Of a stretch of 64,000 nt of DNA, positions 47,589 through 57,511 are shown in pieces. The stretch comes from Gracilaria domingensis (lineage: Eukaryota > Rhodophyta > Florideophyceae > Gracilariales > Gracilariaceae). Numbering within the stretch: position 1 is the first letter of the stretch; each line of letters opens with the position of its first letter. Below the pieces are notes generated by a model. That model did not search any database. It had not been told where the DNA came from and saw only the letters and a list, made by a program, of their open reading frames with translations. The stretch is from positions 1-64,000 of the forward strand of contig VCMS01000244.1 of NCBI GenBank assembly GCA_022539475.1, written 5' to 3'. The translations under genes were made by a program, and so were the position numbers.

Positions 47589-48554
47589 TGTAGTGCAAAA
47601 CCACCACTCACGGGTACTGATGAGCCTGTTTAGGATGTGCGCTCCCTCCGGGATGAGGTGCTGTTCTCGTCGAGACTGGCCCCACCACTTGGGTAATATT
47701 GGGGATGTTTCTGGTGAACCTTGTCAGGTGAAGTTGGTCTTCGAACCATTGCATGGTCATGGACACGTGGATAGTGTGTAGATTTTAGCTAGTGCACCAC
47801 CTCTCTAGACACCCTGACAGTAGGGTAGCCACGTGTATGGACCTCGTAAGGTGTGCACTACATTAGTTAATATTGTTAGTTTAATGTCTAGTTGAACCTA
47901 CTTATGTGAGCGTGACCTCCCGGTCGCGGGCACTAAGTAAAGTCAACTGAGGTCGCCTCGCTTAACCAAAGGCTTGGTGCTGGTTCGTACTTCCTTTGTA
48001 GGTTTGCAACCCCTTTTTAGGCCGGTAACCACGTTTGGTTCCTGTACAACTATCCCCTCAGGGTCACTTAGGAAGCTCTGTCTCACCACTGAATGGTCAT
48101 TTGTTGTTGATCCGATTCCGGCTAGTGTCAAGCGTCTTGGCCCTGGAGTTGCGTCGCTTTGGACATAGTCACCTGGTTTAGGTTTGGTTTCCGCCCCTGT
48201 ATTGGGTTTACTTCGGCATTGGTCGCCGATGTCGCTCCGCTCTCAGCCCTGTGTCCGCCGGTTGGCACGGGCCTTGGCTCCGCTTCTGGGTTGATTTCCT
48301 TTGAGGCATTCCCCGTATTTACAGTTCCTTTCCCCTTCTTTCCCCTTTTCTCTGGGTTTCTGTACTGTGTATTGATCACCATCCTTTCTTGGTTTCTCAC
48401 CTCTGTAGGTATATCCAGGCACCGTCTCCGGTCTTACACCCGGCTAGCCCCTCGGCTTGAGTGCGGACAGAGGGCTCTTCTGCTGAGTCTGCCCATACAG
48501 GGAGCAGGACTCGGACATCCTGTGGATCATCACCCTTTTGGGTTTTGCTCTAGA
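47589..48554 (+). repeat. E4 5' LTR
   Basis: 966 bp, beginning TGTAGTGCAAAAC. It ends GCTCTAGA, where the 3' copy has GCTCTACA. The block at 48399-48443 is shared with the E3 and outer-element LTRs. Confidence 0.92.
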
Positions 48555-48556
48555 TC

Positions 48557-48572
48557 TGGTCTCCCGACTTAG
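48557..48572 (+). other. E4 primer-binding site
   Basis: TGGTCTCCCGACTTAG, 2 nt after the 5' LTR. It is the complement of the tRNA end seen in E3, with one mismatch. Confidence 0.85.
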
Positions 48573-48715
48573 AAGGGATTGTGATCAGGTAGTTTTCTTA
48601 CGAGTGTGGAATCTTTGAGATTGGGTTCCCATTTCGGGAGATTGGTTTCGATCGATACCGTGTTTCCGGTTGGTTGGGTCATTTTCTCGTTGTTTTCCGC
48701 TTTTCGGAAGTTGTG

Positions 48716-50173
48716 ATGAACGCTTTCGTTCGCGCACCGAATCTTCGGTTCATCATGATGATGTTCATGTTTTCATCAGACGACAGCGATAACGGTTCGA
48801 CCCATTCGGCAGATGTTGAAGATTCTCCACGTTTGGATTTGCACACTGTTCCCCAAGGGATTGGTGTTGGCGAAGTTTCGTCCGACTCTTGGAAAGTATT
48901 GTCTGTTTTGTCGGTTCCCGAAGCTGGGTGGTCTGTTGATCCCACACCTGTGGTTCATGGATTATCTGACTGCCGTGATACGGACGCTCTTTTGTTCTCC
49001 AGGATGGAGTCTGCTACCAAAGATTTGGTCCTTGGCCAGCAAGTCCAGTTGGAAATGCTGTCGAATCTCAGACGAGATATTTCTGATATCAAACTCAGAG
49101 ACGTGTCGGCAGATATTCGCGAGTTGCGACTCGACGTTTCCTCGATTATCGAGATGATTGGTTTTTCTGAAGCCTCACATGAGGAGTTTACTGTTAAGTT
49201 GAAGCAAATTGGTGAACGTTTGGATGCATTGGAGAAGCCTTTGAAGGCCAAGAAGGATCTCCCCGATGCTACGGTTGTTGATGGTTTCCGTTCTCGGAAA
49301 GGAAGCCGTAAGTGCGGTTCACGCCGTTCCTCTCGAAAGAGATTGTCCTCTTCGGAGAGTTCATCAACTGACAATGACTCATCCACATCGGATTCGAGTT
49401 CATTTTCCGACTCATCGGATACTGAACTTCCCCTCCGGAAGAGTCGAAAGCGTTCCCGTTCACACGGTAGAAGTTCTCGAAAGAGATTGAAAGGAAAGCG
49501 TACCAAGTCATCTGGTTTTCGTTCCGGACATCGCAAGACGGTTCACTCTCATATGAGCACGTCTGAAACTGAGACGTCTATATCAGATATGTCGTCATCC
49601 TCTTTGGATTTGAATTGGTTTGAAAACTCGCAGCGCGAGATAGATGAGTTGTATTCTCACCAAGATTCTGGGCTCTCTCCGAAGCCGGAACTTCCGCAGA
49701 GGTCAGCTTTGACGATGCAGAATGATTCCGCTTTGCACGGTGAAGGTACCCATGCTGGGTTTCAACAGGTTGCTCCTGGAGCGAACTCAGTTGAGTACAG
49801 AAGACCTGAGGTCAGGTACTCGTCGCCGCAACTTGCTTTGCACGTTCGTCATGTTGGCGAACCGGCCACGGTGCTTTGTTATCGATGTTACCAGTTTGGG
49901 CATCCGGCACCGCAGTGCACGTTCCCACTTCGGGATTGGTCGACCATTATTGGGAATTATGAATCACTCCCACCTGAGGGCATTGCTCGTGTGTCGAGAG
50001 CATCTTATGAAGTCGCAGTGATGAACCGAAACGATTTTGGAAATAGTGGAAACACCGTTACGGTTCAGAACCAAGACGTGGTGGAGGAATTCCTTCCCAA
50101 GACCGGGGACTTTTCAGTTCCCCAGGATGGGTCTAAACCGAGTCATTCGCTGACGATTGTTCCGAAAAACTGA
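48716..50173 (+). CDS. E4 Gag
   Basis: 485 codons from the ATG at 48716; the frame is open 42 nt further up but without an ATG. A helical region (about 100-190) resembles E3 gag (ISDIKLRDVSADIRELRLDV). A Ser/Asp/Arg-rich SR-like tract follows, and then a CCHC knuckle, CYRCYQFGHPAPQC, near the C-terminus. Compared with E3 gag, the capsid block containing DPILVLDFLARF is missing between the SR tract and the knuckle, so the gene has an internal deletion. Confidence 0.85.
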   Translation: MNAFVRAPNLRFIMMMFMFSSDDSDNGSTHSADVEDSPRLDLHTVPQGIGVGEVSSDSWKVLSVLSVPEAGWSVDPTPVVHGLSDCRDTDALLFSRMESATKDLVLGQQVQLEMLSNLRRDISDIKLRDVSADIRELRLDVSSIIEMIGFSEASHEEFTVKLKQIGERLDALEKPLKAKKDLPDATVVDGFRSRKGSRKCGSRRSSRKRLSSSESSSTDNDSSTSDSSSFSDSSDTELPLRKSRKRSRSHGRSSRKRLKGKRTKSSGFRSGHRKTVHSHMSTSETETSISDMSSSSLDLNWFENSQREIDELYSHQDSGLSPKPELPQRSALTMQNDSALHGEGTHAGFQQVAPGANSVEYRRPEVRYSSPQLALHVRHVGEPATVLCYRCYQFGHPAPQCTFPLRDWSTIIGNYESLPPEGIARVSRASYEVAVMNRNDFGNSGNTVTVQNQDVVEEFLPKTGDFSVPQDGSKPSHSLTIVPKN

Positions 50174-50253
50174 TTTCGGGAGCCTCCCATTCGGGAGAGG
50201 TGACCTGTGAACAGGGGTCATCGCCACTTGAGGCTCTGCCGCCTCGCTCGCCG

Positions 50254-51954
50254 ATGAAGATCCTTTCGAGGAAGATATCTTTATCCCTTGCGGATTCGCA
50301 CCCTGAGATGGGTCAACTCGTTCGCCCGTGGAAACGGAAGGTCAATTCGAAGCGTCCGGAACGTGTTATGATGCTCTCGAAGAGAAGTTACAAGGTTCAC
50401 GCCGACTTCGGCTTCTCTGACCATCTCATGGTTCATCATGTCGCTCTATTGGATACCGGAGCCGGTCCCAACTGTATACTGGAATCGTTCCTTCCTCAGG
50501 AGTGTCATGCACTTATCCGTTACGGTCCCCTGATGGAAATCGCTGATGCAAATGATCGCCCAATTGTTACGATGGGCATGATACCAATTATGGTTCGTTT
50601 AGGAATGACCGCTGTTTCGGTTAACTTTGTTGTGTGCAAGACGCTTGCAGCCCCGATTGTGCTCGGTTGTGATTTTTGCGACCTCCATGTGGAGTCTATC
50701 AAACCCAGACTTTCGAGGGTGGAGCTGGTAGATGGCTCGTCTGTGCCATTTGCTGGAAAACCGTGGGAACGGGCAAAGAAGCGCTCCGCACGTAACGCGG
50801 CTCCGCTGCCACCAGCTCAGCAGTATGAATCTAAAGGTCTTGAGTCCTCGAAGGTACGCGTTTCCGAGTTTGTCCGGATACCTCCGATGTCCCAAACTTG
50901 GGTTACTGTCTCAACTGAGAGAAATGGACTTGCAATTGTGCACCACTTCCCGTCTCTTTTGGAGAAGTATGGTCTGGCTGTTGCTCGAGGCATTACCCTT
51001 TGTAAAGGTGGGAAACCTTTTCAGGTTATTGTTGCTAACTTCTCGCGTTCCGCGCAGACGCTACAGCACCAGCAAGTAGTTGGTCAAACTACTGCGCACC
51101 CTTTGAGTATGTTTGCCACTGATTTAGGTGTTTCAGATGTTGTCGGCTTGTCTGATAAGCTCGAAGCTGAGAAGTTGAACGCCCTTTCGGATTTGAATCC
51201 GTCGCGGCATCACTCGGTTGTTCCACGTATGGAGAAGTCGGTCCCTAAACAGGATTTGAAGTTGGATACCCGCCGTGGGTTCGAAAGTTCTGATGTTGTG
51301 AAATCTGGTTCCCTACTTGAGGTGCTCACCACTCTGTGGTCTACTGTGGTTGATGCCCTGAAAGGAAGGAAGCGCTTCACTTTCGTCCCATTCGTACGGT
51401 CTCTTTTTGATTCGACTCCTACCGAACGTTCGGTGGCACCAGTTTTGGTGGTTCCTAGGAAGGATAGGTCTCTCCAGTTCTGTCTGGACTATCGCCACGT
51501 TGGCCTGAATGCCGTGGGAATCTATGGCATGAAGCCGATGAAAAACGGTGTGTACCCTGAAGCTGGGATTTTTGATGTTGTCGTTGATAACCAGGTAATG
51601 ATGGAAGATTCTTTGGCACCGGAAACTCGGGAGACAGTTTCGGTCCTATCGTATTTGAACCCGATTGATTCGGTTTGTAATCTAGAAGGATGTGATGGTA
51701 CCCTAAAAGTGGTTGTATCCATTGGATATGTGGTTGCCACTACTGTTGAGCCTCATGAAGGAAGAGATGCGTCATCAGGGATGGTCAAGTGTAAACCCTT
51801 GCCAGCCGAGGTGAGTAGTGAAGCCCGCATGGGAGGCGAAAGCGTTACGCTCAATTCAGTTTCCGGCGTTAATGAGGATTGTCACCCTGCGCAGGGTTCT
51901 GCTTCATCTGATTCCTGGAAGGACCCTATTTCTTTGAACACCCATATGGGTTGA
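50254..51954 (+). CDS. E4 aspartic protease with truncated reverse transcriptase
   Basis: 567 codons from the ATG at 50254 (the frame opens at 50200 with GTG). The protease matches E3 closely: HADFGFSDHLMV, VALLDTGAGPN, ADANDRPI, LGCDFCDLHVESIKPR. The next 300 residues also parallel E3. The RT begins with PVLVVPRKDRSLQFCLDYRHVGLNAV and then departs from the family before the first catalytic Asp; YxDD is missing. The frame stays open for another 140 codons of unrelated sequence to 51954. The intact frame despite loss of RT suggests the shortened protein has been maintained. Confidence 0.85.
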   Translation: MKILSRKISLSLADSHPEMGQLVRPWKRKVNSKRPERVMMLSKRSYKVHADFGFSDHLMVHHVALLDTGAGPNCILESFLPQECHALIRYGPLMEIADANDRPIVTMGMIPIMVRLGMTAVSVNFVVCKTLAAPIVLGCDFCDLHVESIKPRLSRVELVDGSSVPFAGKPWERAKKRSARNAAPLPPAQQYESKGLESSKVRVSEFVRIPPMSQTWVTVSTERNGLAIVHHFPSLLEKYGLAVARGITLCKGGKPFQVIVANFSRSAQTLQHQQVVGQTTAHPLSMFATDLGVSDVVGLSDKLEAEKLNALSDLNPSRHHSVVPRMEKSVPKQDLKLDTRRGFESSDVVKSGSLLEVLTTLWSTVVDALKGRKRFTFVPFVRSLFDSTPTERSVAPVLVVPRKDRSLQFCLDYRHVGLNAVGIYGMKPMKNGVYPEAGIFDVVVDNQVMMEDSLAPETRETVSVLSYLNPIDSVCNLEGCDGTLKVVVSIGYVVATTVEPHEGRDASSGMVKCKPLPAEVSSEARMGGESVTLNSVSGVNEDCHPAQGSASSDSWKDPISLNTHMG

Positions 51955-54900
51955 GGACTGTTTCCGAATGTAAGGATTGTTTTGGTTGTTTGCTTGTTTC
52001 GTGATTTCTGAGTGAGTCACTCTTTACTCACCGCGGAACGGTTATTTCTTCATGGAAGTACTGTGCCCAGTTGAGGGAGAAGTGATTCTGCTCACATGCT
52101 TGTGCTTTTTCGTGTTACACTCTACTTGAGTTCTGTGAATACCTTTTGTCGTGGTTACCATGGTGGTTTTTTCACCCGACTACCGGGGTAGGTTTCCCCG
52201 CAAGTGCGGTTTTTTACCATCGTGGGAGACTGTTTCGTCTCATGTGAGAAGTCTCCAAAGCATGGAATATTATTTTATGCTACCTCTGTTGAGTTCGTTG
52301 TGGAATCCTACTTGGGAATAGTTTTCGTACTCTACCCGAGTGGTTTCCAGTTTTTCTGGTTTGGTTTGTTACTACACATGTTACATGATGTGAATGTCCA
52401 TTCTTGGATATCCCCGAGAATGATCGGTTATCTGGATTTACCTACGTGAGGTTTATCACCAATTTGGAATGGTCTTGGTATTGTGTGTTATAATCTGAAG
52501 GTCTTGAATCAGCGAACGGAGTTTATCTCGTCACTTCGTGAAGTTACCGTACCCATCTGGTTTGGTATTACCACTTGTGGTGGCTCCGCCTAAGGAGGGG
52601 GAGGGAGCTTGCGAAACCGCTTTGGTTAGTTCGGCGTCGCCTTTAATTCCAGTTTCTGGAAGTCCTCGTACTCACGAGATGGTTTTCTGCTGACCGAACA
52701 CGGTGTTTTATGTCCTGGTAATGACCCACTGGGTTGCGCTATGGACACCGCATGGGTCGGAGAAAGTTCCGTTTCGGATGTCTGAACCCTTTGCAGGGAC
52801 GCTGTTGCTGAGTTCTACGTGTTCCCTGTCGGGAAATTCTTGCCGCGTTGCGGATGGTTTCCCTCGCTTATCGTGTTCGTGGACTGCACCGAATTCGGTT
52901 TCGAACAACCTGAATTATGGGTTCGCTGAGTACCCGCACTCGGTAGAAGTTCTGTTTGATGTTCGCCCTCGCTCGGGATTGCTTCTGATTGACCTTGAAC
53001 CCTTTCGGGTGGTTGCATTCATTGCTGCCCTTTTACCGGGATGTATCGCAAAAGCCCCGTCGTCGGCTGTACATTGTCGGATTGTTCGCGCCACGCAGTG
53101 GAAAGTCAGTTTGAGTCACCATTTGGAAGGTTTGATCATGTAAAAACCGCACTCGGTTGATGCAATGGCCGCAAGCGAAAAGATACCTTGGTGGTCTGTA
53201 TTCATTTCTGGTGTGTTGCAGAATCACTGCGATATGCTCGGCATCGCGCAGTTCCGTCCCAAACGTTCGGTGAATGCTGGCGCCTCTGTAGTGCCACATT
53301 GTGGAAATTTGCTGAAGAACGTCTAAATGAGGGTTGCGTAGCAGGAGATCCGTTTCCGGTGTGTTGATGAACCATTCCTGGTCCGAGACCCAGTTGTGGG
53401 TGAAGATTGATGAAGTTTTACCTTGGAAGGTGTGCTTAAGTACTGCCCTGATGTAGGGAAATGTGCACCGTGATCGGGAGTTGACGCTCGACAGTATCGC
53501 ATGGCTGCGTGGGCACGCAGGTAGCGCTGGCCGGTTTGTTTTCTCAATTTTTTGAGTGCCAACCGTTGTCGGTACGCGGCGCAGGCCGTACAGCAATGTA
53601 CACCCCTGTGGTGCCAGCCCAGGTGGGCGCGCCAAATTAATTTATTTGATTTTTTGGCTTGCCACGGCGCGTGGAGACTCCGGAATCGGACGATAGTGCA
53701 CATGGCCACTTGGCACTCAAATCGCCCAATCCGGATGCATGGCACAACTCCACGTGTCAGAGTGCAGAACCAATGGCATGGTGTTGCATTGCTGGATTGC
53801 CGCATCAGCCGAAATGAATCCAAGGTGGATATTTTGACGTTTCTGGTACCCAGTGTGGGTTGAAGGAGGTAACGCGACGTGTCGCAAACTGTCCCAATGG
53901 TACAGGGAGTGCAGTGACTGCAAGTTCACCGTCAGTACGGTATGGCGCAAAAATGTTACGCTTTGTTCCAGTCTGGAAAACTACCGTGTATCGGTTTTTG
54001 CCCCATGGACGTAATGGAAAAACGTTTCTGTGGTTCGTAAGGAAAGCCAACCAGAACATGGTGTGGTACGAAAGTGACATATACCTGAGGTGAGGTTGGA
54101 GGTTCAGCAAAGTAGCGCGTGATCTTTGCAGGTTTGTTCTACACTGTTGTTCCGGTCTCGGCAATTAGATTCAAACCGCTTCCGGTGAAGTGAATAGGCG
54201 TTCATGGAACCGTTCAACGGTGATGAATATCAATGAACGGGATGCGTCGGTACATGGCTGACGTTGGCAAAGGTGGAAATGGCTGATGATACATGATCCT
54301 ATTTCAGGAATATTGTGGACTCCGAAGACACGGATTCATCTGTATTGAGAGAGTCTCAATTGACATGGAACCTCACTGAGGGAAGATCTCACACAGATAT
54401 GAAGTGGCCCTAACGGGATTTCACCCATATTGCTGGAACGTGTTTGTGCATGCATATGCTGTTTCTCGCGCAGTGCAGCAACCGCGTAGTCGGTCTCGGG
54501 AAGCCCTTTTTGGGAGATGAAGCGATCGATATCAATGCAGTCAACCTTTTTTTGGGTCTGGAAAGAAAGAATCCTCATGGATGCATGGATGTATCCTTTT
54601 GCAGGAAGAGGTTTTGAGAACCAATATGGGTAGAAGAAGATGTGACTTCACGCCGTGAAGGAGATGGTTGCCCTCGTTGCGGTGTGAAATACCAAGGTGG
54701 TGCATGCACGTGACCCCGCTTCGGGTTGTGCCTGATCGCATAGCACATTGCCGCGTCTACCGCCTATCGGTGTAAGTGTTTGAAGGATACCGGGATCGGT
54801 GTATCTTGCTCAAGCGCGTTCTCGAGAGGAGCAGCTGATGTACACCACGCCGTGGTCACTCATTTCTTTCGCCCGGCGTTGGGCGGATGAGAAAATGAAT

Positions 54901-55603
54901 TTCTGTCGTACGTTTGTATCTCCTGAAGAGAACTTTACTGCTGAGTTTCAGATTGTACCGCACACGGCTATGTTGCCCTGTAGGGATGGCATATGGTTGT
55001 GGGGCTCCGTATGTGTACGGCTTTCAGCTAGGCTCACTCGTGAAGAGTTAGAACCAGTTTCTGGTGAATCTGAACAGCTCTGTCAGGACAAATTTCGTCC
55101 TTGAGACAAGTTTTGTCGGATGTCTCCGAAGTCGGAATCCGAAGGAGACACAGCTGAACCCGCTCGGTACTAACTTTCGCGTGACGCCCTATACTTGGGA
55201 GAGCGATTGGAACCGTGAACACCGGTGTTGTAACGCTACCGTTTTCGGTCTCTCGCTACACGATCTGGCCTCGAAAGGTGAACAGTGAGAGAGTCAAACC
55301 TTCACAGGTTAAACCCCGGAACGCTGTTGTCAGCCCTGTCAAGTATCCGATTGGATGGGAAGTAGGTAGGAAACCTACAAAGGTGTTCGTACGTGGTTGG
55401 CCAATGATCCTGGAAAGGAGAACACTCTGTGTGAGGTATGTATGGATGATACCGCCGTGCGGTTGAGGACGTGAACGTCGTTCGCGGCAGCGCGGATGTG
55501 ATGGTGCATTATCACCGGATGGTCGGTTAAGTTAATGTTGAATGCTCGTCAATACGAGGTGGAAGTGGTTTGTTCCCGCTTTCGGGCGCATGCACCCTCG
55601 GCT
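51955..55603. other. E4 3.6-kb internal region without recognisable genes
   Basis: Only short frames occur on both strands (for example 52703-53143 plus and 53033-53635 minus), none with motifs. A second polypurine run, AAGGAGGGGGAGGGAG, lies at 52590-52605. No clear similarity to the E3 antisense ORF is seen by eye. It may be filler needed for packaging length, or captured host sequence. Confidence 0.45.
52590..52605 (+). other. Internal polypurine tract-like run in E4
   Basis: AAGGAGGGGGAGGGAG, sharing its core with the terminal PPT at 55604-55616 but 3 kb upstream. It could be a central PPT, or the relic of an older 3' end before the downstream sequence was gained. Confidence 0.5.
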
Positions 55604-55616
55604 AAGGAGGGGGATG
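55604..55616 (+). other. E4 polypurine tract
   Basis: AAGGAGGGGGATG directly before the 3' LTR, matching the E3 PPT core. Confidence 0.85.
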
Positions 55617-56581
55617 TGTAGTGCAAAACACCCCTCACGGGTACTGATGAGCCTGCTTAGGATGTGCGCTCCCTCCGGGATGAGGTGCTGTTCTCGTCGA
55701 GACTGGCCCCACCACTTGGGTAATGTTGGGGATGTTTCTGGTGAACCTTGTCAGGTGAAGTCGGCCTTGGAACCATTGCATGGTGATGGACACGTGGATA
55801 GTGTGTAGATTTTAGCTAGTGCACCACCTCTCTAGACACCCTGACAGTGGGTTAGCCACGTGTATGGACCTCGTAAGGTGTGCACTACATTAGTTAATAT
55901 TGTTAGTTTAATGTCTAGTTGAACCTACTTAGGTGAGCGTGACCTCCCGGTCGCGGGCACTAAGTAAAGTCAACTGAGGTCGCCTCGCTTAACCAAAGGC
56001 TTGGTGCTGGTTCGTACTTCCTTTGTAGGTTTGCAACCCCTTTTTAGGCCGGTAACCACGTTTGGTTCCTGTACAACTATCCCCTCAGGGTCACTTAGGA
56101 AGCTCTGTCTCACCACTGAATGGTCATTTGTTGTTGATCCGATTCCGGCTATTGTCAAGCGTCTTGGCCCTGGAGTTGCGTCGCTTTGGACATAGTCATC
56201 TGGTTTAGGTTTGGTTTCTGCCACTGTATTGGGTTTACTTCGGCATTGGTCGCCGTTGTCGCTCCGCTCTCAGCACTGTGTCCGCCGGTTGGCACGGGCC
56301 TTGGCTCCGCTTCTGGGTTGGTTTCCTTTGAGACATTCCCCGTATTTACAGTTCCTTTCCCCTTCTTTCCCCCTTTCTCTGGGTTTCCGTACTGTGTATT
56401 GATCACCATCCTTTCTTGGTTTCTCACCTCTGTAGGTATATCCAGGCACCGTCTCCGGTCTTACACCCGGCTAGCCCCTCGGCTTGGGTGCGGACAGAGG
56501 GCTCTTCTGCTGAGTCTGCTCATACAGGGAGCAGGACTCGGACATCCTGTGGATCATCAGCCTTTTGGGTTTTGCTCTACA
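55617..56581 (+). repeat. E4 3' LTR
   Basis: 965 bp ending GGTTTTGCTCTACA, followed by the TSD copy TTGGT at 56582-56586. Confidence 0.92.
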
Positions 56582-56713
56582 TTGGTATCAACGCCTTCGA
56601 CAGGTGTCGAACCGAATCACCGTCTTGCACACCTCCCAGATCCCGCACGACCTCCTCCAAGGACGGCGGAACGCACGTTCCTGGGCAGTGGCGATTGCGC
56701 AGATTCGTTGCTA

Positions 56714-57295
56714 GCCCGATATCGTTCCGGCGTTCGACGGTCCGTGCTGGAACGAACAGCAAAACAAAGTCGGACAAACGGGGGAGCTGCAGCCGCGGCG
56801 CTGATCTCCAATTTTGTATACTCAGAACGTAGCTGGATCAACCGCTCGACTCAGCTTAAGAAATGGTTTGACTTCTGCGAGAAGGAACAAATTCAGCCTT
56901 TAGTAGAACATGACGGCCCCATCGCAGCCTTTGTTGGCTACCTATCCGAAGAAGTAAAGATATCGGCTACATCTTTACCGCAGTATTTTTCCGCCATCTC
57001 CAAGTTTCAAGAGCACCATGGCGGTCAGTCCCCAACGCAGACAGCTTTGGTGAAGAACGTACTGGCCGCCTACTCTCCAAAGCATGCCTCCGATCGCGAC
57101 GGGAAACCCATACGCATTGGCTGCTCTGCAGAGATTCTCCTGCGCGTTGTGCACGCCGGCTGCCAATCCACACAATCGCACACTGTAGGATGTTACGCGG
57201 CCACTGTCATAAGCTTCATCTTTCTCCTCCGCTCTGTGAGCATCACAGCCATCAAGCGTGAAGACCTTTCTTTCACGGCAGACAGAATGGAATAA
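56714..57295 (+). pseudogene. DIRS tyrosine recombinase, truncated
   Basis: The frame has an N-terminal SAM-like helical part (RSWINRSTQLKKWFDFCEKE, FVGYLSEE, LPQYFSAISKFQEHH) and the start of the catalytic domain with the first conserved Arg in FLLRSVSITAIKREDL. A TAA ends it at 57293-57295. The frame then reads on through a basic RRRKGK segment, a second stop near 57404, and a PSGFLYG segment near 57500-57525 that normally precedes the His-x-x-Arg box. The remaining catalytic residues, including the Tyr nucleophile, are lost at the junction near 57530. Non-functional. Confidence 0.7.
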
Positions 57296-57511
57296 CGAGT
57301 CAGAAGGCGAAAAGGAAAGGTCAACTCCCGCCCCTTGGTTCTCAGCTATCGTCGCAAGCCAGCCTGGGATGATCCTGCAACCCCTTTTAGTTTGTTGCGG
57401 AAATAGACGCGTCTTCGGAAAGGAGCTTGGCTATTTAGTCTCGACGATACTGTAATTAACCTCCACTCCGCTGCTCACAGAGCCCTTAAAGCAGCTGCCG
57501 TGTCAGCGCCT

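Larger units (their letters stand above)
47589..56581 (+). mobile_element. LTR retrotransposon E4, non-autonomous, nested in the DIRS element
   Basis: An 8.99-kb element with LTRs at 47589-48554 and 55617-56581 (2-3% different), TSD TTGGT on both sides, a primer-binding site (48557-48572) and a polypurine tract (55604-55616). It encodes gag and a protease followed by a degraded RT start. Then about 3.6 kb lacks recognisable coding. RT catalytic motifs, RNase H and integrase are absent, so it must rely on enzymes of a relative such as E3, which has a homologous gag and protease and the same primer site and PPT. Confidence 0.92.

Noticed and set aside
53033..53635. 200-codon minus-strand ORF in E4 as a counterpart of the E3 antisense ORF
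   Set aside because: Position and strand would fit, but I see no convincing similarity between the translations.
56186..56580. N-terminal part of the long ORF leading into the recombinase
   Set aside because: This stretch is E4 LTR sequence read in frame by chance; the recombinase starts only after the E4 boundary.
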